Positions 24,766 through 33,935 of a stretch of 64,000 nt of DNA are shown one piece after another. How positions within the stretch are numbered: the first letter of the stretch is position 1; every line of letters begins with the position of its first letter. This DNA is from Chitinibacter tainanensis DSM 15459 (GTDB taxonomy: Bacteria; Pseudomonadota; Gammaproteobacteria; Burkholderiales; Chitinibacteraceae). The notes below the pieces were generated by a model. The model was not told the origin of the DNA, made no database searches, and saw only the letters and a list, made by a program, of their open reading frames with translations. Made by a program: the position numbers and the translations under genes. The stretch covers positions 434,001 to 498,000 of the forward strand of contig NZ_AUCN01000009.1 in the NCBI RefSeq assembly GCF_000429785.1, read 5' to 3'.

Positions 24766-25935
24766 ATGCATAAACAGCTGAATAAATTGCCGCACCTGCT
24801 GACCATGACGCTACTGGCGGCGGCCCTCAGTGCTTGCGGCCAGCAGGGTGACCAAGGCGGCGCCGGTGCCCAAGGCCCTATCCCAGTCACTACCGTGCAA
24901 CTCGCCGCCCGCGATGTGCAAGTTGAACACGAACTGCCTGGCCGTACCGTGCCATACCGCGTGGCGGAAATCCGCCCGCAAGTAGGCGGGATTATTCAAA
25001 AACGCCTCTTTACCGAAGGCGGTGAAGTTAAAGCCGGGCAAGTGCTGTATCAACTTGACGACGCCAGCTACAAAGCCAGCTTTGATAGCGCCAGCGCTAC
25101 CTTGGTCAAGGCGGAAGCCAATTTGGCTAGCTCCAAGCTCAAAGCCGAGCGCTACCAAGAGCTGGTGGCGATTAATGGCGTGAGCAAACAAGACAACGAC
25201 GATGCGCAAGCTGCCTATCTGCAAGCGCGGGCCGACGTGGCAGCGGCGAAAGCTGCGCAACAAGCGGCGCGTATCAATCTGAACTACAGCGCGATTACCT
25301 CGCCGATTAGCGGACGGATTGGCAAATCGGCCGCGACCGAAGGCGCTTTGCTGGCTGTGGGTCAGGCCAGCGCACTCACCACCGTCCAGCAGCTGGATCC
25401 GATTTATGTCGACATTAGCCAATCCAGCGCCGAGCTGCTGCGCTTGAAGGCACAATTTGCGGGGGCGCAACCTGATAAACAGGGCCTGCCTGTGAAGTTG
25501 CTGACCGAAGATGGCCGCGAATACGCGCACCCCGGCACGCTGCAATTTGCCGACGCCACGGTAGATCCAGAAACCGGCGGGGTCACCTTGCGGGTACTGG
25601 TGCCCAACCCAGAGAAAACCCTGCTGCCAGGCATGTTTGTGCGCGCCAAACTCACCGCGGCCAATGTGAAAAACGCTGTACTGGTGCCACAACAAGCCGT
25701 GGTGCGCATGCCGAACGGTGGCGCGATGGTGATGGTGGTGGATGCCCAGAGCAAAGTCCAAGCCGTGCCGGTAAAAACCGCACGGGCCGTGGGTGATCAG
25801 TGGCTGATTACCGAAGGCCTGAAAGGCACCGAACAAGTCATCATCGAAGGGCTGCAAAAAGTCCAAGCCGGCGCAGTTGTAAAAGCCGAATTGGCCAAAA
25901 GCGCAGCCAAGGCTAGCGCAGCGGCGCAGCAGTAA
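24766..25935 (+). CDS. acrA: RND efflux periplasmic adaptor (AcrA-like lipoprotein)
   Basis: 389-residue membrane fusion protein that links the inner-membrane pump to the outer-membrane channel. Lipoprotein signal peptide with lipobox LSAC (Cys at about residue 24), then barrel-sandwich hybrid ([19 protein letters not shown]), alpha-hairpin (about 95-170), lipoyl return strand [10 protein letters not shown], and beta-barrel with [16 protein letters not shown]. First gene of the acrA-acrB-oprM operon behind the TetR operators; acrB follows after 11 bases. Confidence 0.95.
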   Translation: MHKQLNKLPHLLTMTLLAAALSACGQQGDQGGAGAQGPIPVTTVQLAARDVQVEHELPGRTVPYRVAEIRPQVGGIIQKRLFTEGGEVKAGQVLYQLDDASYKASFDSASATLVKAEANLASSKLKAERYQELVAINGVSKQDNDDAQAAYLQARADVAAAKAAQQAARINLNYSAITSPISGRIGKSAATEGALLAVGQASALTTVQQLDPIYVDISQSSAELLRLKAQFAGAQPDKQGLPVKLLTEDGREYAHPGTLQFADATVDPETGGVTLRVLVPNPEKTLLPGMFVRAKLTAANVKNAVLVPQQAVVRMPNGGAMVMVVDAQSKVQAVPVKTARAVGDQWLITEGLKGTEQVIIEGLQKVQAGAVVKAELAKSAAKASAAAQQ

Positions 25936-25946
25936 AGGAGAGCAGG

Positions 25947-28900
25947 ATGGCGCGTTTTTTTATTGATCGGCCTATTTTCGCCTGGGTGATCGCATTGATG
26001 ATCATGCTGGGCGGGATACTGGCTATTCGCGGGCTGGCGGTGGAGCAATATCCGCCGGTGGCTCCTCCGGCCATTACCATTTCGGCATTCTATCCGGGAG
26101 CGGCAGCGCAAACGGTGGAAGACTCGGTGACGCAGGTGATCGAGCAAAAGATGAAGGGGATCGACAAGCTAAGGTATATCAGCTCAAGCAGCGATGAATC
26201 TGGCTCGGTGAGCATTACCCTCAGTTTTGAGGCCGATGCCGATCCGGATATTGCCCAAGTGCAGGTGCAAAATAAGCTGCAGCTGGCGCTCACCCAATTG
26301 CCGCAAGAAGTGCAGCAGCAGGGCGTGACGGTCACCAAATCATCATCGAGCTTTCTGATGGTGGTGGGGTTTGTGTCCAAAGACGGCAATATGACCAAAA
26401 CCGATCTGGCCGACTACGCCGCAGCCAATATTGTCGACCCAATCAGCCGGATTAATGGCGTGGGTAATGTGCAGCTGTTTGGTGCGCAATACGCCATGCG
26501 GATCTGGATCGACCCGACCAAGCTGGCCAATTACAAGCTGACTACTCAAGACGTGATCAATGCCATCAAAGCGCAAAACGCGCAGGTGTCGGCAGGGCAG
26601 CTGGGGGGCATGCCTTCAGTACCGGGTCAGCGGCTGAATGCGGCGATCATCGCGCAAAGCCGCTTGGAGTCGCCCGAGCAGTTTGGCCGCATTTTGCTGC
26701 GGGTGAAAGCCGATGGTGGGCAAATTCGCTTAAGTGACGTCGCCCGCGTTGAGCGCGGTGCTGAAAGCTACGACGTGGATAGCCGCTATAACGGTAAACC
26801 GGCAGCCGGGATCGGGATTAACTTGGCCACCGGCGCCAATGCGCTGGAAACCGCTAAACTCGTGCGCGCCAAAATGGCTGAAATGCAGCCGTATTTCCCC
26901 GCCGGCATGGATGTGGTGGTGCCGTATGACACTACTCCTTTCGTGAAGCTATCGATCGAAGAAGTCGTCAAAACACTGGTAGAAGCGGTGATCTTGGTGT
27001 TCTGCGTGATGTATCTCTTCTTGCAGAATTTCCGCGCCACGCTGATTCCTACCATTGCCGTACCTGTGGTGCTGTTGGGTACATTCGGGGTGATGGCGGT
27101 GTTTGGCTTTTCGATCAACACCCTCACCATGTTCGGGATGGTCTTGGCGATTGGTCTCTTGGTGGATGACGCCATCGTGGTGGTCGAAAACGTCGAGCGG
27201 GTGATGAGCGAAGAAGGACTTACCCCCAAAGAAGCCACGCGCAAATCGATGTCGCAAATCACCGGCGCACTGGTGGGGATTGCGCTGGTGCTCCTGCCGT
27301 ATTTATCCCAATGGCCTTCTTTGGGGGCTCGACCGGGGTGATTTATCGCCAGTTCTCGATCACTGTGGTGTCGGCCATGGCCCTGTCGGTCTTGGTTGCC
27401 CTCACGCTGAGCCCGGCCTTGTGCGCGACTTTGCTCAAGCCGCTGCCCAAAGGCGGCCAGCATGGCACGCATGGCTTCTTTGGCTGGTTTAATCGCCAGT
27501 TTGAAGCGCTGAACGCCCGCTACCAGAATGTGGTGAGCCGCTGGTTGGTGAAATCTGGCCGCTATATGGTGGTGTATCTGGTGCTGGTGGGCGTGATGGT
27601 GGCGATGTTTATGCGCCTGCCAACGTCTTTCCTGCCGGATGAAGATCAGGGCATCTTGTTTACCCAGGTGATGTTGCCCGCGGGCTCGACCCAAGAGCAA
27701 ACCGTTTCGGTGCTGGAAAAAGTCGAAAAGCATTTCCTCGTGGATGAGAAAGACAACGTCGCTTCGATCTTTACGGTGGCCGGTTTCAGTTTTGGCGGTA
27801 GTGGCCAAAATGCCGGGATTGGCTTTGTGATGCTCAAAGACTGGTCCGAGCGGCATGGCCCGCAACAGCATGTGCAAGCGGTGATGGGACGTGCCTATGG
27901 CGCCTTTGCCCAGATCAAGGAAGCGATGGTGTTTGCCTTTGCGCCACCGGCAGTGATGGAGCTGGGCAATGCCTCCGGCTTTGATCTGCAGCTGCAAGAT
28001 CGTGGCGGTGTTGGGCACGAAAAGCTGACCGAAGCGCGCAATATGCTGCTGGGTATGGCGGCCAAAGACCCGAATGTGGTGGGTGTTCGCCCGAATGGCC
28101 AGCCGGATTCGGCCCAGCTGCGGCTCGATATCGATCAGGAAAAAGCCAGCGCACTGGGCTTGTCGATTGCCGACATCAACCAGACCTTGGCCGCTGCGTG
28201 GGGCTCGGCCTACATCAACGATTTTGTTGATCGCGGCCGGGTGAAAAAAGTGTATCTGCAAGCGGATGCACCGTTCCGGATGCAGCCCGAAGATCTGAAT
28301 CGCTGGTATGTGAAAAACGCCAGCGGCCAGATGGTGCCCTTCTCGGCTTTTGCCAGCAGCAGTTGGGATTACGGCTCACCCCGCTTAACCCGCTACAACA
28401 GCGTGCCTTCGATGAATATCCAGGGCCAGGCGGCGCCGGGTAAGAGCTCGGGCGATGCGATGAAAGCCATGGAAGCCATGATCGCCAAATTGCCACCGGG
28501 CATTGGCTATGAATGGAGCGGCTTGTCGCTGGAAGAGCGCGAAGCGGGGGCGCAGGCGCCAGCGCTGTATGCCTTGTCACTGCTGATTGTGTTCTTGTGC
28601 TTGGCGGCGCTGTATGAAAGCTGGTCGATTCCGTTCTCGGTGATGCTGGTGGTGCCTTTGGGCGTGATTGGTGCGCTGGCCGCGACAATGGGCCGAGGCT
28701 TGAGCAATGACGTGTATTTCCAGGTGGGCTTGCTGACCACAATTGGTTTGTCGGCGAAAAACGCCATTCTGATCGTCGAGTTTGCCAAAGAGCTGGTGGA
28801 CGATGGCATGGAGCTGATGGCCGCCACGCTAAAAGCCGTACATATGCGCTTGCGGCCGATTGTGATGACCTCACTGGCCTTTGGCTTTGGCGTGTTGCCG

Positions 28901-29083
28901 TTGGCACTGGCCGGTGGGGCGGGCTCGGGCGCGCAAAATGCGATTGGTACCGGGGTATTGGGCGGCATGCTCACCGCCACCGTGCTGGGTATTTTCTTTG
29001 TGCCGGTGTTCTTTGTGCTGATCAGCCGTTATTTCTCGGCCAGCCGTTATCGTGCGGCCGAACCGAATAAGGAGCCACGTTAA
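25947..29083 (+). pseudogene. acrB: AcrB-family RND multidrug efflux permease, frame broken by a 1-nt deletion
   Basis: Proton-driven inner-membrane pump. Two overlapping frames (25947-27341 and 27311-29083) together encode a complete 1045-residue AcrB-like protein. The first starts [16 protein letters not shown]; it carries [17 protein letters not shown] and the transmembrane-4 charge relay [16 protein letters not shown]. The second carries [20 protein letters not shown] and [13 protein letters not shown]. Near 27293 the DNA reads GTGCTCCTGCCGTA where the family protein needs V-L-S-A-V; inserting one T (CTCTCTGCC) restores it. Either a real inactivating mutation or a sequencing error. The rest is well conserved, which favours a recent event or error. 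Confidence 0.9.
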
Positions 29084-30462
29084 TGACGCGGACGATATTA
29101 TCGCTACTGCTCGCAGCTGCGCTGGGCGGTTGCGCCAGCCTGGCGCCGGATTATCAGCGCCCGGCTAGCCCGGTGGCTGAGCAACTTACTGGCGGGTATA
29201 CGGCTACAGGGCAAGAAATAAAAGCCCCTGAAGCCTATACCCACTGGGAGCAATTATTTGTTGAACCGCAGCTGCAAGGCCTGATTCGGGCGGCGCTGCT
29301 GAATAACCGCGATTACCGCATCGCGGCGCTGAATGTAGAAAAAGTGCGCGCCCAGTATCAGATTAGCGACGCTAATCGCTGGCCAACGCTGGGGCTAACG
29401 GCGGGCAGCAGCGCGCAAGGGCCCACCTCGGGTGATGGCGGCATCAGCCGCCAATACAGCGCCAAAATTGGCTTAAGCAGCTATGAGCTGGATTTTTTCG
29501 GCCGGGTCAAAAGCCTGAATAACGCGGCGCTGGCGCAATATCTGGCCAGCCAAGCTGGGCAGCAAAGCCTGCGCCTGACGCTGATTGCCGAAGTGGCCAA
29601 TGCCTATTACACGCTGGCCGCCGATCAGGCCACGCTGCGCCAGGTGGAAGCCACCTTGCAGAGCCGCAATACGGCCAATGCACTGATTGAAAAACGCTTT
29701 GCCGTCGGGGTGATTGGCGAGCTGGATGTGCAGCAATCGCGCGGCGCACTGGCTGCTGCACGCAATGATCAGGCGCGCTATCAGGCGCTGGTGCAACAAG
29801 ACTGGCAAGCGCTGCAGCAATTGGTGGGTGGTGCGCTGCCGCTACAGGCGTTGCCAGATGAATGGCAAAACACGCTCGCTGCCACGCCGATGCCGGCAGA
29901 GCTGCCGTCAGCCGTGCTGCTGCGCCGCCCGGATGTGCAGCAGGCCGAATACGCCTTGCAAGCGGCCAATGCCAATATTGGCGCGGCGCGGGCGGCGTTT
30001 TTCCCGAGTATTACGCTGACTGCTAACGCTGGCTTTAGCTCGGATCGGCTCTCGCAACTCTTTCAGTCTGGCTCGGGCGTGTGGTTGTTTGCCCCGCAGC
30101 TGAATTTGCCGATCTTTGATGGCGGCCGCAATCAGGCCAATCTGGACATTGCCAAAGCCGATCGCGATATCGCCCTAGCGCAGTACGAGCAGGCGATTCA
30201 GACCGCGTTTCGCGAGGTGAATGATGGCCTAACGCGCGCGCGCACCGATGAGCTGCAATGGCAAAGCCAGCGCGAGCAGGTGCAGATTGCCCAGCGCGCG
30301 CTGCAGATTGCCGAGGCGCGCTATCAGCGTGGCGTGGGGGCGTATCTGGATGTACTGGAAAGCCAGCGTGCCTTGTATGCGGCCGAGCAGCAGCTGATCG
30401 CGATTCGCCTGCAACAGGTGCAAAACCGCGTGAAACTCTACAAAGCTACAGCGCTGTATTAA
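29083..30462 (+). CDS. oprM: RND efflux outer-membrane channel lipoprotein (OprM/NodT family)
   Basis: 459-residue TolC-like trimeric channel. Signal peptide with lipobox LGGC (Cys17), then two repeated OEP halves (about 60-250 and 270-455) with long helices and paired beta-strands such as KIGLSSYELDFFGRVKSL and QLNLPIFDGGRNQANL. The ATG overlaps the acrB stop codon (TAATG), so the two are translationally coupled. A GGGTAT-type element lies in its poorly conserved N-terminal region. Confidence 0.94.
   Translation: MTRTILSLLLAAALGGCASLAPDYQRPASPVAEQLTGGYTATGQEIKAPEAYTHWEQLFVEPQLQGLIRAALLNNRDYRIAALNVEKVRAQYQISDANRWPTLGLTAGSSAQGPTSGDGGISRQYSAKIGLSSYELDFFGRVKSLNNAALAQYLASQAGQQSLRLTLIAEVANAYYTLAADQATLRQVEATLQSRNTANALIEKRFAVGVIGELDVQQSRGALAAARNDQARYQALVQQDWQALQQLVGGALPLQALPDEWQNTLAATPMPAELPSAVLLRRPDVQQAEYALQAANANIGAARAAFFPSITLTANAGFSSDRLSQLFQSGSGVWLFAPQLNLPIFDGGRNQANLDIAKADRDIALAQYEQAIQTAFREVNDGLTRARTDELQWQSQREQVQIAQRALQIAEARYQRGVGAYLDVLESQRALYAAEQQLIAIRLQQVQNRVKLYKATALY
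29194..29242 (+). repeat. GGGTAT-N37-ATAC element inside oprM
   Basis: GGGTAT at 29194-29199 and ATACCC at 29237-29242, 37-base gap. In the variable N-terminal part of the coding sequence, encoding the residues from GGYTATG to AYTHWE. Confidence 0.55.
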
Positions 30463-30483
30463 GCCTTTCCCTGAAGTAAAAGT

Positions 30484-30513
30484 AAAAAACCGGATCAGTT
30501 GATCCGGTTTTTT
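30484..30513. terminator. Terminator of the efflux operon
   Basis: AAAAAACCGGATCA and TGATCCGGTTTTTT around a GT loop, 22 bases after the oprM stop codon. Flanking A and T runs make it bidirectional. Confidence 0.93.
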
Positions 30514-30537
30514 ATGGACTAATCCATGACTGATATT

Positions 30538-30586
30538 GGGGTATTGGCCTGTGGGCTATGCTTTATAAGCCTTGTAGGCTTATACC
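30538..30586. repeat. GGGTAT-N37-ATAC element between oprM and DUF1289 gene
   Basis: GGGGTAT at 30538-30544 and ATACC at 30582-30586. The right half folds as TATAAGCC-TTGTA-GGCTTATA. It abuts the stop codon of the minus-strand DUF1289 gene. Internal blocks TATAAG and GTAGGC are in the same register as in the copy at 36904. Confidence 0.7.
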
Positions 30587-30760
30587 TTAGTCAAAGCTGG
30601 CGGCTTGCAAGTCTTCAATGCGCGCCAAGATGGCTTGCTTTTCTTCTTCGCTGGCTTTACCCCATTGGCGCAGCTCTTCCAGCGTGCGCAGGCAACCTAC
30701 GCAATAGGCGCCGCTCGCATCGAGCTGGCAGATATTGATACAGGGTGACGGTGTGCTCAT
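30587..30760 (-). CDS. DUF1289 small Cys-rich protein
   Basis: 57 residues from ATG 30760, which has GAGGAAA at correct spacing. The four Cys in PCINICQLDASGAYCVGC define the DUF1289 family, probably a metal or Fe-S site. The family is often found near RNA- or redox-related genes but its function is unknown. A longer frame upstream exists but runs back over the chemoreceptor promoter region. Confidence 0.85.
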   Translation of the reverse strand: MSTPSPCINICQLDASGAYCVGCLRTLEELRQWGKASEEEKQAILARIEDLQAASFD

Positions 30761-30895
30761 ACGGTTTTCCTCAACAATGGCGCGCATTGAACCGTAAAAC
30801 CGGCACGCTGGCAATCCATGGCCTAAGCTAATTTCTTGCCGGAAGCTGAAGATATTGTTTACAACACAAGTATTGTTGCGTTGCGGAGAAGCAGG

Positions 30896-32524
30896 ATGAC
30901 GATCAAACAAAAGCTGCTGGTGCTCAGCGCTGGGCTGTTGGTGTTAATGGCGCTGATGGGCTCTCTGGCGTTGCAGGGGCTGGAGAAAACCAACGCAGCC
31001 TTTGCCACAACGTATCACGACCGCGTGATGCCTTTATCCCAACTTAAAATCGTGGCCGACCAATACGCCGTTGATATTGTCGATACTACGCATAAAGCCA
31101 ATCATCAAACTATTAGTCCTGACGAAGCGCTTAAACATATCGGCGCGGCGCAAGCCAAGATTCAGCAGCAATGGCAATCGTATAGCGCCACCGAGATGAC
31201 CGGCGATGAAACCGAGCTGGTGAAAAAAACCGTTGCCGCGATGCAGACAGCGGATCGTGAAATCGATCGGCTGGAGCAGATTTTAAGTCGCAAAGATGCC
31301 GCCGCGCTGGATCAGTTTGCGCGCCAAAGCCTGTATCCGGCGATTGATCCGGTCTCTGGGCAGATCTCGCACTTGGTCGATTTGCAGCTGACCGAGGCGA
31401 AAAACAACTTCGAGCTAGCGCAGCGCAACTACGCCACCACGCGTAATCTCACGGTGGGCTTTATTGTGGCGGCGCTGCTGTTTGGCGCGCTGTTTGCGGC
31501 CTGGGTGATCAGTGGCATGACCCGCAAAATAAATGCCCTGCGCGATCGCCTGAATGAAGCCACCGAGCGGCAGGATCTCACCCTGCGTGCAACGGTCAGC
31601 GGGGCCGATGAAATCGATAGCATCGCCACCGCCTACAATCAGCTGGCCAGCAAAATGCAATCGCTGGTCGGCAATGTGGCCAAAGCGATTGATACCGTCA
31701 CCCGCGAAACCGAAAATCTTGCCAATAGCAGCGGGCAGGTGACCAAGGCCACGCAGATGGGCGCAGAATCAACCAGCGCGATGGCGGCGGCGGTCGAGCA
31801 GATGACGGTGGCCATCGGGCAGGTGGCCGATCATGCTGACGATGCGCGCGCCATGGGCCAGCATACCTTGCGCTCGGCTAGCGCCGGCAGCACGCAAATC
31901 CAGCAAACGGTCACCGAAATCATCAGTATCGATCAGGAAGTGGCGCAAGCAGCGGATAAAGTCGCGCTGCTGGGCGCCGATGCCGACAAGATCAGCAGTG
32001 TGGTCAGTGTGATTAAAGAAGTGGCCGAGCAAACCAATCTGCTGGCCCTGAATGCCGCGATTGAAGCCGCGCGCGCCGGTGAGCAGGGGCGCGGCTTTGC
32101 GGTGGTGGCCGATGAAGTGCGCAAACTGGCCGAGCGCACTGCGGCGGCCACGATTGATATTCAGCAAATGGTGAGCCGCATCGACAGCACCAGCAAAGAG
32201 GCGGTGAGCACGATTACCGCCACCGCCCAGCGCGCGCACGATTGCGCCGAGATTGCCGGCCAGGCCGGCTCGGCTATTGCGGCGATTCACGATGATGTGG
32301 TGCGCGAAGATGGCGCGATACGCAATATTGCCGAAGCCCTGACCGAGCAAAAAACCAGCACCCAGCTGATCGCGCAACAGGTCGAAAAAGTGGCGCAAAT
32401 GACGGATGAAAACACCGCCGCCGTGGCTAGTATGAGCGAATCGGCCAGCATGCTGGGTGAAATGACGCAAAAGCTGCGGGTGGAAGTGAATTTCTTTCGC
32501 TATCAGGGCGGGGTTCTGAGTTAA
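30896..32524 (+). CDS. Methyl-accepting chemotaxis protein
   Basis: 542-residue chemoreceptor: membrane helix at about 9-28, periplasmic four-helix-bundle sensor domain (about 30-190), second helix at about 190-212, HAMP domain, then a signalling domain with the conserved hairpin tip [18 protein letters not shown]. The ligand is not predictable. No C-terminal pentapeptide for CheR/CheB docking is visible. Start ATG 30896 sits behind GGAGAAGCAGG. It would feed the CheA/CheV system of this window. Confidence 0.94.
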   Translation: MTIKQKLLVLSAGLLVLMALMGSLALQGLEKTNAAFATTYHDRVMPLSQLKIVADQYAVDIVDTTHKANHQTISPDEALKHIGAAQAKIQQQWQSYSATEMTGDETELVKKTVAAMQTADREIDRLEQILSRKDAAALDQFARQSLYPAIDPVSGQISHLVDLQLTEAKNNFELAQRNYATTRNLTVGFIVAALLFGALFAAWVISGMTRKINALRDRLNEATERQDLTLRATVSGADEIDSIATAYNQLASKMQSLVGNVAKAIDTVTRETENLANSSGQVTKATQMGAESTSAMAAAVEQMTVAIGQVADHADDARAMGQHTLRSASAGSTQIQQTVTEIISIDQEVAQAADKVALLGADADKISSVVSVIKEVAEQTNLLALNAAIEAARAGEQGRGFAVVADEVRKLAERTAAATIDIQQMVSRIDSTSKEAVSTITATAQRAHDCAEIAGQAGSAIAAIHDDVVREDGAIRNIAEALTEQKTSTQLIAQQVEKVAQMTDENTAAVASMSESASMLGEMTQKLRVEVNFFRYQGGVLS

Positions 32525-32538
32525 GCCCCTAGCCAAGT

Positions 32539-32579
32539 CCCAATAAAAAACCGCAGCCAGGCTGCGGTTTTTTATTGGG
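32539..32579. terminator. Bidirectional terminator between chemoreceptor and trhO
   Basis: Nineteen-base perfect arms (32539-32557 and 32561-32579) with CCGCAGC / GCTGCGG core, CAG loop, and flanking A6/T6. Shared by the two convergent genes. Confidence 0.95.
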
Positions 32580-32586
32580 CTTAAGC

Positions 32587-33576
32587 TTATTCTTTGTGCT
32601 GTTTGGCGCGGTCGGCGGCTTTTTTACGCTCTTTGGCTTCGCGATGCGCCTGTGCGGTGAGCTGGGCATCATTGCCGATATGCGCTTCGCCACGGGCTTG
32701 CGCTAGCTGCATTTGTTTGTGGCGCTCGCGGAAACGCTGTTGCTGGGCAGGGGTATGCTTGCCAAAGCAATGTGGGCAGCAGGCCCCAGGGATATACTGC
32801 TCGCTGGCCAGCTCTTCGTTGGAGAGCGGCATACGGCAAGCGTGGCATTGGGCGTAGCTGCCTTTTTGCAGTTGATGATTTACCGCCACGCGGTCATCAA
32901 ATACAAAACACTCGCCTTCCCACATCGTTTGCTCGGCGGGGACTTCTTCGAGATATTTCAAAATCCCGCCTTCCAGGTGATACACCTCGTCAAAGCCTTG
33001 CTCTTTCAGGTAGGCGGTGGATTTTTCGCAGCGGATACCACCGGTGCAGAACATCGCAACTTTTTTATGCTTGGCCGGATCGAGCTGGCTTTGCACATAG
33101 TCGGGAAACTCGCGGAAAGTCTCGGTTTTGGGGTTGATTGCGCCTTTGAATGTACCGATTTGCACTTCGTAATCATTGCGAGTGTCGATCAGCAGCACTT
33201 CAGGGTCGCTAATCAGCGCATTCCAGTCTTTGGGTTTTACATAAGTGCCCACCACTTTGCGCGGGTCGATCCCTTCCACCCCCATGGTGACGATTTCTTT
33301 TTTCAGTTTCACCTTGGTGCGCTGGAATGGCATCGCATCGTGATATGAGAGTTTGTAGCCAATCGACTCCAGCCCCGGCTGGCGATCCAGCCAGGCCAGT
33401 AGCGCCTCGATGCCCGCTTGCGTGCCAGCGACCGTGCCATTAATGCCTTCGCTGGCCAGCAGCAAGGTGCCGCGAATCCCCAGCTGCAGCATTTCATCCA
33501 GCAAAGGCTGGCGCAGTGCGGCAAAGCCGGGTAGGGCAACAAATTTATACATGGCACAGACAACAACTTGCGACAT
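32587..33576 (-). CDS. trhO: tRNA uridine(34) hydroxylase, rhodanese family
   Basis: Oxygen-dependent hydroxylation of U34 in tRNA, first step to 5-carboxymethoxyuridine. 329 residues from ATG 33576 (GGAG ten bases upstream): N-terminal UPF0176 acylphosphatase-like domain (about 1-100), rhodanese domain with active-site loop [10 protein letters not shown] (near residue 180), and a C-terminal Cys-rich segment [13 protein letters not shown]...CCPHC that may bind zinc, ending in a Lys/Arg/Ala-rich tail. A longer frame upstream is not conserved. Confidence 0.94.
   Translation of the reverse strand: MSQVVVCAMYKFVALPGFAALRQPLLDEMLQLGIRGTLLLASEGINGTVAGTQAGIEALLAWLDRQPGLESIGYKLSYHDAMPFQRTKVKLKKEIVTMGVEGIDPRKVVGTYVKPKDWNALISDPEVLLIDTRNDYEVQIGTFKGAINPKTETFREFPDYVQSQLDPAKHKKVAMFCTGGIRCEKSTAYLKEQGFDEVYHLEGGILKYLEEVPAEQTMWEGECFVFDDRVAVNHQLQKGSYAQCHACRMPLSNEELASEQYIPGACCPHCFGKHTPAQQQRFRERHKQMQLAQARGEAHIGNDAQLTAQAHREAKERKKAADRAKQHKE
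32750..32798. repeat. GGGTAT-N37-ATAC element inside trhO
   Basis: GGGGTAT at 32750-32756 and ATACT at 32794-32798, exact 37-base gap, in the part of trhO that encodes the Cys-rich C-terminal region. The 3' end ATACTG is shared with the copies at 35384, 58167 and 60201. Confidence 0.55.
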
Positions 33577-33935
33577 CAAGCAGTACTCCCAGATCGGGCC
33601 AAAGCGGCCAAACCGTATGAATTCAAAACAGGCCGCCATTATACGGACTTCTGGCCGCTTGGCGAGTCTGATCTGAATGCAAAAAGACCTTGTTTTAACA
33701 GTGGTTTTGCCAATTTTCAGGTGAGAAGGTACTAACTTCATCCGCTATTGCGGCAAGTCTGTTGCCCACGTGCGACAAGCCGCCTGCCGCCCCGCGCGCG
33801 CCATGATGGAGCTAACCCCGGCTTGTAAGCCACGCCGTGGCTGAAATGTCGGCCCCGCAGCGCCTTGCTGGCATCTGGCGGCTGCGGGTATTAAGGTATG
33901 GCTATGTTTTCTTTTTGCCGCTTATCCTGCGCCGA

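Noticed and set aside
26786-28261. 491-aa open frame on the minus strand across acrB
   Set aside because: It is antisense to well-conserved acrB sequence, has His/Arg-rich low-complexity composition and no recognisable domain; it is a shadow of the GC-rich coding strand.
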